Assembly: GCF_022012445.1 (NCBI RefSeq)
Contig: NZ_JAKLTS010000004.1
Location: 124,001 to 188,000 of the forward strand
Direction of reading: 5' to 3'
DNA from: Massilia sp. TS11
GTDB lineage: Bacteria; Pseudomonadota; Gammaproteobacteria; Burkholderiales; Burkholderiaceae_D
Length of the DNA stretch: 64,000 nucleotides
Position 1 is the stretch's first letter. Every line of letters begins with the position of its first letter. The position numbers and the translations under genes are program-made. This document shows positions 38,578 to 47,189 of this stretch, piece after piece. A model generated the notes under the pieces. It saw nothing but the letters and a program-made list of their open reading frames with translations, was not told the origin of the DNA and ran no database searches.

Positions 38578-39975
38578 ATGAGCAAACTGTCCCTGCTGGA
38601 CCTGGCTTTCTTCATCGCCGAATCGCACGCCAGCCCGAAGCACGTGGCCGGCCTGCTGATTCTCAAGCGTCCGCCGCGCGCGCGCAGCAGTTTCGCGCGC
38701 AAGCTGTATGAGGAGTACCTGACCCACACCGAGGTGCATGCGCCCTTCAACCGCGTGATCGACTTTAACGTCAGCAGCGGGATGCCGCGCTGGCGCGAAG
38801 TGGAGGTCGATCTGAACCAGCACATCTTCTACCACCGGCTTGAAAAAGGCGTGAACGGGCGCGACGAGCTGTATGCCTTTGCCGCCCGCCTGCACGAGCC
38901 GGTGCTCGAGCGCGAGCGTCCGCTGTGGGAGCTGCATGTGATCGACAATCTGTGGGACGGCCACTTCGCCATCTACCAGCGCATCCACCACGCCTACGCG
39001 GACGGCATGACGATGTCGCGCTGGACCTCGACCAGCCTGTCCGACTCGCCCGATGACCCCGAGCTGCGCCCGATCTGGAGCATCCGCCAGCACGGGACGG
39101 GCAAGGCGCGCCTGCGCAAGGTGCAGGACGAAGCCGTCGGCGCGGCGCTCGGCAAGCTCAAAGGCTGGGGCTTTCAGCTGTTCGGGGTGGCGCGCCTGAC
39201 GGCCATGCTGCTGCTGGAGACGGTCAAGCTAACCAAGAACGCCATCGCCCTGCCCTTTGTCGCCAGTCCGCACACGCCGCTCACGGGCCAGGTGACGGCG
39301 GGCCGCCAGTTCACCGCCGTCGGGGTGCGCATGGAGCGGGTCAAGCGCATCCAGGCGATGACGCGCTCGACCCTCAATCATGTGGCCCTGACCTGCCTCG
39401 ATGGCGCCCTGCACCGCTATCTGCAGGAACAGGGCGCCGCCCTGAACCAGCCGATCGTGATCCAGATGCCGGTGAACCTGCGGCGCGAAGGCGAGAAGAC
39501 GCAGGGGAACAAGATCGGCATCATCCTCGTCGAGCTGTCGCCGCCGACCGAGGACCCTTACGTGCGCCTGCGGAATATCGGCTTCTCGCTGCGGAATGTG
39601 CGCGTGATGGTCGACGCCGTGGTGCCGGCGGCGATCGAGACCTACACCATCGTCATGGGCCTGTTCGGCCAGATCGCGGAGATGCTCAAGCTGTCCGACC
39701 AGGCGCCGCCGACCGGGAATACGCTGGTGTCGAATGTGCCGGGACCGAAGGAGCACCGCTACATCAAGGGCGCCAAGATGGTGGAGATGCACCCGATGTC
39801 GACGCTGCCGCCATCGAACCTGCTGAACATCACCCTGTTCAGCTATGCGGGCGAGCTGTATTTCGGCCTGATCGCCACCGACGTGCTGCCGAATCTGAAG
39901 TCGCTCGGCCAGTATGTGCTGGACGCCTTCGACGAACTCGAAAGCGCCATCCTGCACCCGCCGCGCAGCGCGTGA
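38578..39975 (+). CDS. Wax ester synthase/diacylglycerol acyltransferase (WS/DGAT)
   Basis: 465 residues. The acyltransferase HHxxxDG motif is present as IHHAYADGM near residue 130. The PLW motif appears as ERPLWELHVID, and the C-terminal NVPGPKEHRYIKGAKM block is conserved in WS/DGAT. It joins acyl-CoA to alcohols or diacylglycerol for storage lipid. ATG at 38578; a GTG 15 bases upstream is an alternative. It follows the LysR gene by 57 bases. Confidence 0.93.
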   Translation: MSKLSLLDLAFFIAESHASPKHVAGLLILKRPPRARSSFARKLYEEYLTHTEVHAPFNRVIDFNVSSGMPRWREVEVDLNQHIFYHRLEKGVNGRDELYAFAARLHEPVLERERPLWELHVIDNLWDGHFAIYQRIHHAYADGMTMSRWTSTSLSDSPDDPELRPIWSIRQHGTGKARLRKVQDEAVGAALGKLKGWGFQLFGVARLTAMLLLETVKLTKNAIALPFVASPHTPLTGQVTAGRQFTAVGVRMERVKRIQAMTRSTLNHVALTCLDGALHRYLQEQGAALNQPIVIQMPVNLRREGEKTQGNKIGIILVELSPPTEDPYVRLRNIGFSLRNVRVMVDAVVPAAIETYTIVMGLFGQIAEMLKLSDQAPPTGNTLVSNVPGPKEHRYIKGAKMVEMHPMSTLPPSNLLNITLFSYAGELYFGLIATDVLPNLKSLGQYVLDAFDELESAILHPPRSA

Positions 39976-40142
39976 AGCGCGGGCGCGGCTTCCTAAGCCA
40001 GCGCATACCAAGTTGATAAGTCCCTTGAGACGGCGCAAGCGCGCTGCCGTTTTCGATGGCGCGCCCTGGCCGCGCAGCCTTTAATGGCAGGCGGCGCGCC
40101 AAGGCGGCTGCGCCCCCGCCCATCGATCTCAAGGAGAAGGCC

Positions 40143-41438
40143 ATGGCCAAACCGAGCAAACCCACCACCGATTCTGCCCACCACCTGACGCGCGTCAGCG
40201 CCTCGGTCGACGAACTGCTGCAGGCCGCGCAGGAGCGCGCCGACCAGAGTTTCGAGACCGGCCGCACGATCCTCACCTGCAAGGGCGCCGCCCTCGATGA
40301 CGGCGTGAAGACCCTGCGCGAGAAGGGCTTTCGCATCGCCGACGCGCGCGACTTCGAGCATCAGGCCATCGTGACCGAGGCGCTGGGCGATGCCGATGCC
40401 GTGGTGTTCCCGGAGATCGGCGCCCTGCTCGGCTGCGGCGCCAAGTGCCTGGAGCACGGCCTGACCCCGCACCACGAGATCCCGCCCGAGAGCCCGTTCG
40501 AAGCGATCGAACCCGAATACTTCGTCTTTGCCGGCGACACCGCGAACGACTATCTGCGCGGCTTCATGCGCGCCGTCGAGACCATCACGCGCGACCTGGG
40601 CGGCCAGCGCCAGGAGCAGGAGCTGCAGCCCGAGGTGCTGGGCGTGACCTGGGGCCTGGCCGCCTGCAAGGTGCCGGACAGCTGCCGCAGCGGGGTCGGC
40701 ATCCGCGTCGCCATCCTCGATACCGGCCTAGATCTGAACCACCCGGACTTCGCCGGCCGCAGTATCACCGGCAAGAGCTTCGTCGGCCAGCCGGTCCAGG
40801 ATGGCAATTCGCACGGCACCCACACCACCGGCACCGCCACCGGCACCAAGACGCCGCCGGGCTCCACACCGCGCTACGGCATCGCCTTCCGCTCGCAGAT
40901 CTTCGCGGGCAAGGTGCTGACCAATGCCGGTTCCGGCAGCACGGCCACGGTGCTGGCCGGGATGAACTGGGCCATCGCCCAGCGCTGCGCGGTGATTTCG
41001 ATGTCGCTCGGGGCGCAGTCGCCGGTGCAGGCGGCCTTCACGGCGGCCGGCCAGGCAGCGCTGGCGGCCGGCTGTCTGATGATCGCCGCGGCCGGCAATG
41101 CCAGCGCCCAGACCGGGGCCCCGGCCAACTCGCCGACCATCATGTCGATCGCCGCGCTCGACCCCAACCTGTCGCCTTCGTCCTTCTCCAATTTCGGCAA
41201 GATCGAACTGGCGGCGCCGGGGCGCGATGTGTTCTCCTCGGTGCCGCTGCCGCGCCGCTACGCGATCTACAGCGGCACCAGCATGGCGGCCCCGCATGTG
41301 GCCGGGGTGGCGGCGCTGTGGGCCGAGACCAATGCCAGCCTGCGCGGCCAGGCCCTGTGGAACAAGCTGATGGCCACGGCCAAAACCCTGCCCTTCGCCC
41401 CGGCCCGCGTGGGCAAGGGCCTGGTGCAGGCACCGTAA
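40143..41438 (+). CDS. S8 family serine peptidase (subtilase)
   Basis: 431 residues with no signal peptide. Catalytic Asp in VAILDTGLDLNHPDF, His in NSHGTHTTGTATG, oxyanion Asn in AAAGNASAQ and Ser in YSGTSMAAPHVAGVAAL. The ~130-residue N-terminus contains a propeptide-like segment (ADAVVFPEIGALLG ... IEPEYFVFA). A good ribosome site (AAGGAGAAGG) sets the ATG. It is followed by a 74-residue propeptide-like protein, which may inhibit or fold it. Confidence 0.93.
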   Translation: MAKPSKPTTDSAHHLTRVSASVDELLQAAQERADQSFETGRTILTCKGAALDDGVKTLREKGFRIADARDFEHQAIVTEALGDADAVVFPEIGALLGCGAKCLEHGLTPHHEIPPESPFEAIEPEYFVFAGDTANDYLRGFMRAVETITRDLGGQRQEQELQPEVLGVTWGLAACKVPDSCRSGVGIRVAILDTGLDLNHPDFAGRSITGKSFVGQPVQDGNSHGTHTTGTATGTKTPPGSTPRYGIAFRSQIFAGKVLTNAGSGSTATVLAGMNWAIAQRCAVISMSLGAQSPVQAAFTAAGQAALAAGCLMIAAAGNASAQTGAPANSPTIMSIAALDPNLSPSSFSNFGKIELAAPGRDVFSSVPLPRRYAIYSGTSMAAPHVAGVAALWAETNASLRGQALWNKLMATAKTLPFAPARVGKGLVQAP

Positions 41439-41449
41439 GGAGGACGACG

Positions 41450-41674
41450 ATGGCGCGCTGGATTATTACCCTCGATGGCCGTCTGCCGGCTGCCCAGGTG
41501 GCGGCGGCCCTGCGCAGCGCCGGCCTGGTGGTGATCGATGTGATGGAACAGGTGGGCGTGATCATCGGCGAGGCCGATGAGGGCGCGGTGCCGCAGTTGC
41601 GCCAGGTGCCGGGCGTGGCCGACGTGGCGCCCGATCTGGCCATGGGCATCGTGCGGCCGCCGCAGCGGCCCTAG
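41450..41674 (+). CDS. Stand-alone I9/propeptide-like protein
   Basis: 74 residues preceded by AAGGAGG. The pattern RWIITLDGRL ... VAAALRSAGLVVIDVMEQVGVIIGEADEGAVPQLRQVPGVADVAPDLAM has the beta-alpha-beta-beta-alpha-beta outline of inhibitor I9 (subtilisin propeptide) domains, with the characteristic VxxVxPD end. Encoded 11 bases after the subtilase, it probably binds that peptidase in trans. Its TAG shares bases with the egtB TAG on the other strand. Confidence 0.7.
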   Translation: MARWIITLDGRLPAAQVAAALRSAGLVVIDVMEQVGVIIGEADEGAVPQLRQVPGVADVAPDLAMGIVRPPQRP

Positions 41675-42810
41675 CGCGCCAGACGGATGGCGCTGCACTG
41701 CCAGCGCGCCCCGGCCGGAAAGAAGTTGCGGTAGCTGGGGCGCGCGTGGCCCGGCGGCGTGTAGCGCGAGCCGCCGCGCAGCACATACTGGTTGACCATG
41801 AATTTGCCGTTGTACTCGCCCACGGCGCCAGGCGCCGGCGCAAAGCCGGGATACGGCGCGTAGCTGCTCGACGTCCATTGCCAGCCCTGGTCGGCCAGCT
41901 GGGCCAGGCCGGGATGGCCGCTGGCGGCTTCCCATTCGGCCTCGGTGGGCAGACGCGCGCCGGCCCAGCGCGCATAGGCGTCGGCCTCGTACAGCGAGAC
42001 ATGCAGCAGCGGCGCCGCCGGGTCGAGCGCCTGCAGGCCGCCCAGCCCAAACACCTGCCAGCCGCCGCTCTCGGCACGCCGCCAGTACAGCGGATGCTGC
42101 CAGTCCTCGGCCTGTACGCGGTCCCAGCCCTCGGACAGCCAGAGCGCGGGATCGCGGTAGCCACCCGCCTCCACAAAGGCCAGAAACTCGCCCTGCGTGA
42201 CCAGACGGCGCGCCAGCGCATACGGCGCCAGATGCACGTGGTGGCGCGGCAGCTCGTTATCGAAACAGAAGCCGGCGCCCGCGTGGCCGATCGCATGCAG
42301 GCCGCCGTCCAGTTGCAGCCAGCCGTCCGGCGGCGCGGCCGCGGGCGCCAGTGGTGCGCCATAGGCCGGCGCCAGCGGGTTTTGGCTGAACAGGTGCAGC
42401 ACGTCGGTCAGTATCAGCTCCTGGTGCTGCTGCTCGTGCTGCAGGCCGAGCGTCAGCAGATCGGCGTCGGCCGCGCCACTTGCGATCAGCTCCTGCATGC
42501 GCCGGTCGACGTCGGCGCGGTAGGCCAGCACGGTGGGCAGGTCGGGCCGCGTGAGCAGGCCGCGCTGCGGGCGCGGGTGGCGCGCACCGACCCCGTGGTA
42601 GTAGGAGTTGAACAGCATGCGGAAGGCCGGATGGAAGGCCGCGCGCCCGCCCAGCACAAAGGTCTCGTAAAACCAGGTGGTGTGGGCCAGATGCCATTTC
42701 ACCGGGCTGGCGTCGGGCATCGACTGGGCCGCGCAGTCCTCGGCCGACAAGGGCGCAGCCAGGGCCAGCGAATGCTGGCGCACGGCGGCATAGGCCGCGC
42801 TCAGTGCCAT
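41671..42810 (-). CDS. egtB: EgtB-like nonheme iron sulfoxide (or selenide) synthase
   Basis: 379 residues, a little shorter than most EgtB. N-terminal DinB_2 iron-binding region with HLAHTTWFYE and the HEQQHQE metal-ligand motif, then the FGE/sulfatase-modifying C-terminal domain ending in YRNFFPAGARWQCSAIRLAR. EgtB couples hercynine to a sulfur donor to make ergothioneine; its homologue SenA uses selenosugar for selenoneine. Start at ATG 42808-42810, overlapping egtD by 10 bases. No senB in the window. Confidence 0.88.
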   Translation of the reverse strand: MALSAAYAAVRQHSLALAAPLSAEDCAAQSMPDASPVKWHLAHTTWFYETFVLGGRAAFHPAFRMLFNSYYHGVGARHPRPQRGLLTRPDLPTVLAYRADVDRRMQELIASGAADADLLTLGLQHEQQHQELILTDVLHLFSQNPLAPAYGAPLAPAAAPPDGWLQLDGGLHAIGHAGAGFCFDNELPRHHVHLAPYALARRLVTQGEFLAFVEAGGYRDPALWLSEGWDRVQAEDWQHPLYWRRAESGGWQVFGLGGLQALDPAAPLLHVSLYEADAYARWAGARLPTEAEWEAASGHPGLAQLADQGWQWTSSSYAPYPGFAPAPGAVGEYNGKFMVNQYVLRGGSRYTPPGHARPSYRNFFPAGARWQCSAIRLAR

Positions 42811-43748
42811 GCGCCCACCTGCGGCAAGGCGGCCGCATGGATCAGGGCAAACCAGCCCTCCCCATCCTGCCACACGCTTTGCACGGCGAAGCCAGCCTGT
42901 TCGAGCAGCCCGGCGGCGCGCTCGCGCGTGTACTTGTAGCTGTTTTCGGTGTGGATGCGCTGGCCCGGTTCGAAATGGCGCGCCCCGCCCGGCCAGTGCA
43001 CGTCGAGCGGCGCGCGCGCCTCGAGGTGCATTTCGACGCGGCCGCTGGCGCCATCGAAAGCGGCCACATGGCGCCACTGGCGCGGGTCGAAGTCGCTGCC
43101 GAGCAGCGTGTTCACGTGGCGCAGCACATTGAGATTGAAGGCTGCCGTGATGCCGAGCGCATCGTCATAGGCCGCCTGCAGCAGCGGCGCCGGCTTGACC
43201 AGATCGACGCCGAGCAGCAGGCTGCCGTCGTCGCCGAGGGCGGCGCGCGCCTGGCGCAGCAGGGTCAGCGCCGCCTCGGGATCGAAATTGCCGATCGAGG
43301 AACCCGGATAGAACACCACGCGGCGCGCCGCCCGCACCGTGGGCGGCAGCGTCAGCGTGGCCGAGAAGTCCTGTGCCAGCGGCGTCATTTCGATATGCGG
43401 GTAGCGGCGACGCAGGCCGTTCACGGCCTCAGCGAGGAAATCGGCCGCGATATCGACCGGCACATACTGGGCCGGATGCAGCAACGGGAACAGGCTGGCC
43501 GCCTTGGCGCAGTTGCCGGCGCCCAGGTCGATCAGGGTGCAGCCGGGGTCGATGGCGGCCGCCAGCGCCGGACCATGGCGCGCCACGATGGCGGCCTCGG
43601 TCCGGGTCAGGTAGTACTCGGGCAGTTCGCAGATGGCCTCGAACAGGCGCGAGCCGAGCGCGTCGTACAGATACTTGGGGGAGATGGCAGGCGCCGCGGC
43701 CAGCAGGCCGGCCGCGAGTTCGCGCTGCGCAGAGTGGGGCAATGGCAT
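42801..43748 (-). CDS. egtD: Histidine N-alpha-methyltransferase EgtD
   Basis: 315 residues, standard for EgtD. SAM-binding LIDLGAGNCAKAASLF, YVPVDIAADFLAEAV, VVFYPGSSIGNF and the EgtD-specific HTENSYKYTRERAAGLLEQAGF end. It trimethylates histidine to hercynine, the shared precursor of ergothioneine and selenoneine. Start at ATG 43746-43748 (GGAAG ahead). Coupled to egtB. Divergent from the transporter operon. Confidence 0.94.
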   Translation of the reverse strand: MPLPHSAQRELAAGLLAAAPAISPKYLYDALGSRLFEAICELPEYYLTRTEAAIVARHGPALAAAIDPGCTLIDLGAGNCAKAASLFPLLHPAQYVPVDIAADFLAEAVNGLRRRYPHIEMTPLAQDFSATLTLPPTVRAARRVVFYPGSSIGNFDPEAALTLLRQARAALGDDGSLLLGVDLVKPAPLLQAAYDDALGITAAFNLNVLRHVNTLLGSDFDPRQWRHVAAFDGASGRVEMHLEARAPLDVHWPGGARHFEPGQRIHTENSYKYTRERAAGLLEQAGFAVQSVWQDGEGWFALIHAAALPQVGAWH

Positions 43749-43897
43749 GGTCTTCCGCTCTCCAGAAACGAGGAAAAAGGCGGCCCGCCGGCCGGACTGG
43801 CGATACAATTTTTGCTATGATATGGGTTTGCCCGGCGGGGCAGCGCCCGTTTGCTGCTCGCCGTTTGTCGACTTCACACCATCATTCCTGACACTCC

Positions 43898-44764
43898 ATG
43901 AGCACTTCCATCCTGCGCCGCCTCGTGCTGGCCGCCGGCCTTGCACTGGCCGCCAGTTCCGCCCTCGCCCAAGTGACCCCGGGCGTCCTGAAAGTCTCCG
44001 CCATCCCCGACGAAGCGCCGACCGAACTGCAGCGCAAGTTCAAGCCCCTGGGCGAATACCTGGCCAAGGCCACCGGCCTGAAGGTCGAATTCGTGCCCGT
44101 GACCGATTACGCGGCCTCGGTCGAAGGCCTGGTCAACAAGAAGCTCGACATGGTCTGGTTCGGCGGCTTCACCTTCGTGCAGGCCAAGCTGCGCAGCCAC
44201 GGCCAGGTACAGCCCCTGGTCCAGCGCGCCGAAGACGAGAGCTTCAAATCGGTCTTCATCACCACCGACAAGACCATCAACAAGCTGGACGACCTGAAGG
44301 GCCGCACCCTGTCCTTCGGTTCCGAGTCCTCGACCTCGGGCCACCTGATGCCGCGCTACTTCATGCTGCAGGCGAAGCTGAATCCGGAAAAAGACCTGAA
44401 GCGCATCGCCTTCTCGGGCGCGCATGACGCCACCGTGGCCGCGGTTGCAGGCGGCAAGGTCGATGCCGGCGCCCTGAATATCTCGGTCTGGAACAAGCTG
44501 GTCGAAGCCAAGAAGGTCGATCCGGCCGTCGTGCGCGTGTTCTTCACCACGCCCGGCTTCTACGACTACAACTGGACCGTGCGCAGCGACATGGATGCGG
44601 CCCTGAAGAAGAAGATCAGCGATGCCTTCCTCGCCCTCGACCCGAACACGGCCGAAGGCAAGGCCATCCTCGATCTGCAAAAGGCCAGCAAGTTCATCCC
44701 CACCAAGGCCGAGAACTACAAGGCCATCGAGGACGCTGCCCACAACGCCGGTCTGCTGAAGTAA
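43898..44764 (+). CDS. ABC transporter substrate-binding protein, putative selenate type (PhnD-like)
   Basis: 288 residues with a Sec signal peptide (residues 1-25). PhnD-like fold: VLKVSAIPDEAPTELQRKFKPLGEYLA, then DMVWFGGFTFVQAKL, SFGSESSTSGHLMPRYFML and FSGAHDATVAAVAGGKVDAG. These match the clade annotated as putative selenate transporter binding proteins, instead of phosphonate PhnD. It is the first of a four-gene operon with the ATPase and two permeases. Confidence 0.88.
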   Translation: MSTSILRRLVLAAGLALAASSALAQVTPGVLKVSAIPDEAPTELQRKFKPLGEYLAKATGLKVEFVPVTDYAASVEGLVNKKLDMVWFGGFTFVQAKLRSHGQVQPLVQRAEDESFKSVFITTDKTINKLDDLKGRTLSFGSESSTSGHLMPRYFMLQAKLNPEKDLKRIAFSGAHDATVAAVAGGKVDAGALNISVWNKLVEAKKVDPAVVRVFFTTPGFYDYNWTVRSDMDAALKKKISDAFLALDPNTAEGKAILDLQKASKFIPTKAENYKAIEDAAHNAGLLK

Positions 44765-44768
44765 GCCG

Positions 44769-45581
44769 ATGTCCTTGTTTGCGTTGCGCCAGCTCGCCGT
44801 CCACCACCAGCGTGGCCAGGGCGCGCTGGTGCTCGATGGCCTCGACCTGGAGATCGCGCCAGGCGAGCAGCTGGCCCTGATCGGCCCCTCGGGCGCCGGC
44901 AAGACCACGCTGCTGCACGTGCTGGCCGCGGCCCACGAGCCAAGCGGCGGCAGCCTGCGCCTGTTCGGCCGGGACCCGTGGACGCTGGCCCCGGCCGCGC
45001 GCCAGGCCCTGCGCCGGCGCTTGTTCCTGGCGCCGCAAACGCCGCCGCTGCCGCCGCGCCAGCGCGTGGTGACGGCGGTGCTGGCCGCGCGTCTGCCCTA
45101 CTGGTCGCTGGGGCGCGCGCTGAAAAGCCTGGTGGTCCCCGAAGATCCGCAGGCCGCCTGGGAGGCGCTGCAGCGCTTTGGCCTGGGCGACAAACTGTAT
45201 GCGCGTGTCGACCGCCTGTCCGGCGGCGAACGCCAGCGCTGCGGCCTGGCGCGCCTGCTGCTGTCGCAGGCCGAGGCGATGCTGGTGGACGAGCCCCTGT
45301 CGGCGCTCGACCCGACCCTGGCCGGCCTGACCCTGAATACCCTGCAACAGGAAGCGGCCGCGCGCGGCGCCGCCCTGGTCTGCTCGCTGCACCAGGTCGA
45401 TCTGGCGCGGCGCGCCTTCCCGCGCCTGGTCGGCCTGCGCGCCGGCCGCATCGTGTTCGATGCCCCCAGCGCCGCCGTCAGCGACGCCATGATCGACGCC
45501 CTCTATCAGAATGCCGCCGCCGACGCTGCCGCCACGGCCAGCGCCGCCACCCCGTCCTTCCGCATCGATGGCTGCTACTGA
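44769..45581 (+). CDS. ABC transporter ATP-binding protein of the selenate-type importer
   Basis: 270 residues. Walker A GPSGAGKTTLL, signature LSGGERQRCGLARLLL, Walker B AMLVDEPLSALDP, H-loop SLHQVDLA. PhnC-like. It starts 4 bases after the binding-protein gene and overlaps the first permease by 14 bases. Confidence 0.92.
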   Translation: MSLFALRQLAVHHQRGQGALVLDGLDLEIAPGEQLALIGPSGAGKTTLLHVLAAAHEPSGGSLRLFGRDPWTLAPAARQALRRRLFLAPQTPPLPPRQRVVTAVLAARLPYWSLGRALKSLVVPEDPQAAWEALQRFGLGDKLYARVDRLSGGERQRCGLARLLLSQAEAMLVDEPLSALDPTLAGLTLNTLQQEAAARGAALVCSLHQVDLARRAFPRLVGLRAGRIVFDAPSAAVSDAMIDALYQNAAADAAATASAATPSFRIDGCY

Positions 45582-46398
45582 GTTTCCCCGTCACGATCCG
45601 GCCCTGTGGCCGCGCCTGGGCGCGACCGTGTTCGGCCTGGCCCTGCTGTGGCCGATGCTGGTGTTCAGCGAGTTCAAGCCCTGGCTGCTGTTCGACGTCC
45701 AGAGCCTGCGTGCGGCCGGCCACTTCCTGGCCGACTTCCTGCACCCGGCCCATGACGCCGAGTTCCTCGCCATGCTGGTGCGCGAGACCTGGATCACGGT
45801 GGCGATCGCCAGCGCCGGTCTGGCCCTGGCCCTGCTGGGCGCGATTCCGGCCACGCTGCTGGCGACCGAACTGCTGTCGGTCTCGCGCCTGGGCCGCGCG
45901 CGCATGGACCGCCTGCCCGCGCTGGCGCGCCAGAGCGTGCGCTGGCTGCTGGTGCTGCTGCGCTCCGTGCCGGAGCTGGTTTGGGCGCTGCTGTTCGTGC
46001 GCCTGCTCGGGCTCGGGCCGACGGCCGGGGTGCTGGCGATCGCCCTCACCTACTGCGGCATGCTGGGCAAGGTGTATGCCGAAATCTTCGAAGCGGCCAA
46101 CGCCCACGCCTGCCAGTCGCTGCTGCAGAACGGCGCCTCGCGCCTGGGCGCCCTGTTCTACGGCGCCCTGCCCGAAGCGGCCGGCGAGCTGGTGTCCTAC
46201 ACCGTGTATCGCTGGGAATGCGCGATCCGCGGTTCGGCCGTGATGGGCTTCGTCGGCGCCGGCGGTCTTGGTCAGCGCATGGACGAATCGACGCGCATGA
46301 TGGCCGGCGGCGAAGTGGCCAGCATGCTGCTGGTGTTTATTCTGCTGGTGGCCGGGGCCGATCTGGTGTCCAAGGCCCTGCGCCGGAGACTCGGATGA
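45568..46398 (+). CDS. ABC transporter permease 1 of the selenate-type importer
   Basis: 276 residues, PhnE-like, about six membrane segments. EAA-type loop near RLGALFYGALPEAAGELVSYTVYRWECAIRGSAVMGFVGAGGLG. Start at ATG 45568 inside the ATPase gene; the open frame continues upstream but without similarity. Overlaps the next permease by 4 bases (ATGA at 46395). Confidence 0.9.
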   Translation: MAATEFPRHDPALWPRLGATVFGLALLWPMLVFSEFKPWLLFDVQSLRAAGHFLADFLHPAHDAEFLAMLVRETWITVAIASAGLALALLGAIPATLLATELLSVSRLGRARMDRLPALARQSVRWLLVLLRSVPELVWALLFVRLLGLGPTAGVLAIALTYCGMLGKVYAEIFEAANAHACQSLLQNGASRLGALFYGALPEAAGELVSYTVYRWECAIRGSAVMGFVGAGGLGQRMDESTRMMAGGEVASMLLVFILLVAGADLVSKALRRRLG

Positions 46399-47180
46399 CG
46401 CGCCCGCCCGCGCCGCCGCGCGACCTCGGCGCCTGGCTGCTGACGGCCGGCCTGCTGCTGCTGGCCGTGGCCAGCTTCGCCAGCCTCGATCTGCAGCTGG
46501 CCGCCCTGTTTCAGCCCGACGCGCTGCGCAGCCTGAGCGAATTTTTGGCCGGCTTCGCGCCGCCCGACCACAGTCCCGCCTTCCTCGGCCAGCTGGCCGT
46601 GGGCGCGCTCGAGACCCTGGCCATGTCGGCCCTGGGCACCGGCCTGGCCGCCGTGGCCGGCCTGTTCCTGGCGCTGCCGGCGGCCGGCCGCTTCGGCGCC
46701 GTCCTGCGGCCACTGGCGCGCCTGCTGCTGAACGTGCTGCGCTCGATTCCGGAACTGGTCTGGGCCGCCCTGCTGCTGGTGGCCGCCGGCCTCGGTCCGA
46801 TGGCCGGCACCCTGGCCCTGGCCTGCCACACGAGCGGGGTGCTGGGCCGCCTGTTCGCCGACGCCTTCGAAAATCTCGATCCGGCCCCGGAGCAGGCGCT
46901 GCGCATCCATGGCGCCGGCCGCCTCGCCGCCTTCTGCTACGCGCCGCTGCCGCAGGCGCTGCCGCAGATGCTGTCCTACACCCTGTACCGCTGGGAGAAC
47001 AATATCCGCGCCGCCGCCGTGCTGGGCGTGGTGGGCGCCGGCGGTCTCGGGCAGATGCTCAAATATCACCTGTCGCTGTTTCAGATGCCGGCGGCGGCCA
47101 GTGTGATTCTGGCCATGCTGGTGCTGGTGGCGGCCGTCGACGGCCTCAGCGTGCTGCTGCGCCGCTGGCTCACGCGTTAA
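46395..47180 (+). CDS. ABC transporter permease 2 of the selenate-type importer
   Basis: 261 residues, clearly a paralogue of permease 1 (SIPELVWAALLLVAAGLGPMAGTLALA against SVPELVWALLFVRLLGLGPTAGVLAIA) with the same YTLYRWENNIRAAAVLGVVGAGGLG loop. Two separate permeases imply a heterodimeric channel. ATGA overlap with the preceding gene. Confidence 0.9.
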   Translation: MTRPPAPPRDLGAWLLTAGLLLLAVASFASLDLQLAALFQPDALRSLSEFLAGFAPPDHSPAFLGQLAVGALETLAMSALGTGLAAVAGLFLALPAAGRFGAVLRPLARLLLNVLRSIPELVWAALLLVAAGLGPMAGTLALACHTSGVLGRLFADAFENLDPAPEQALRIHGAGRLAAFCYAPLPQALPQMLSYTLYRWENNIRAAAVLGVVGAGGLGQMLKYHLSLFQMPAAASVILAMLVLVAAVDGLSVLLRRWLTR

Positions 47181-47189
47181 GGACTACCG

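Noticed and set aside
35476..39093. 1205-codon minus-strand frame over leuA and the LysR gene
   Set aside because: Shadow of real genes on the other strand; Arg/His-rich and without ribosome site.
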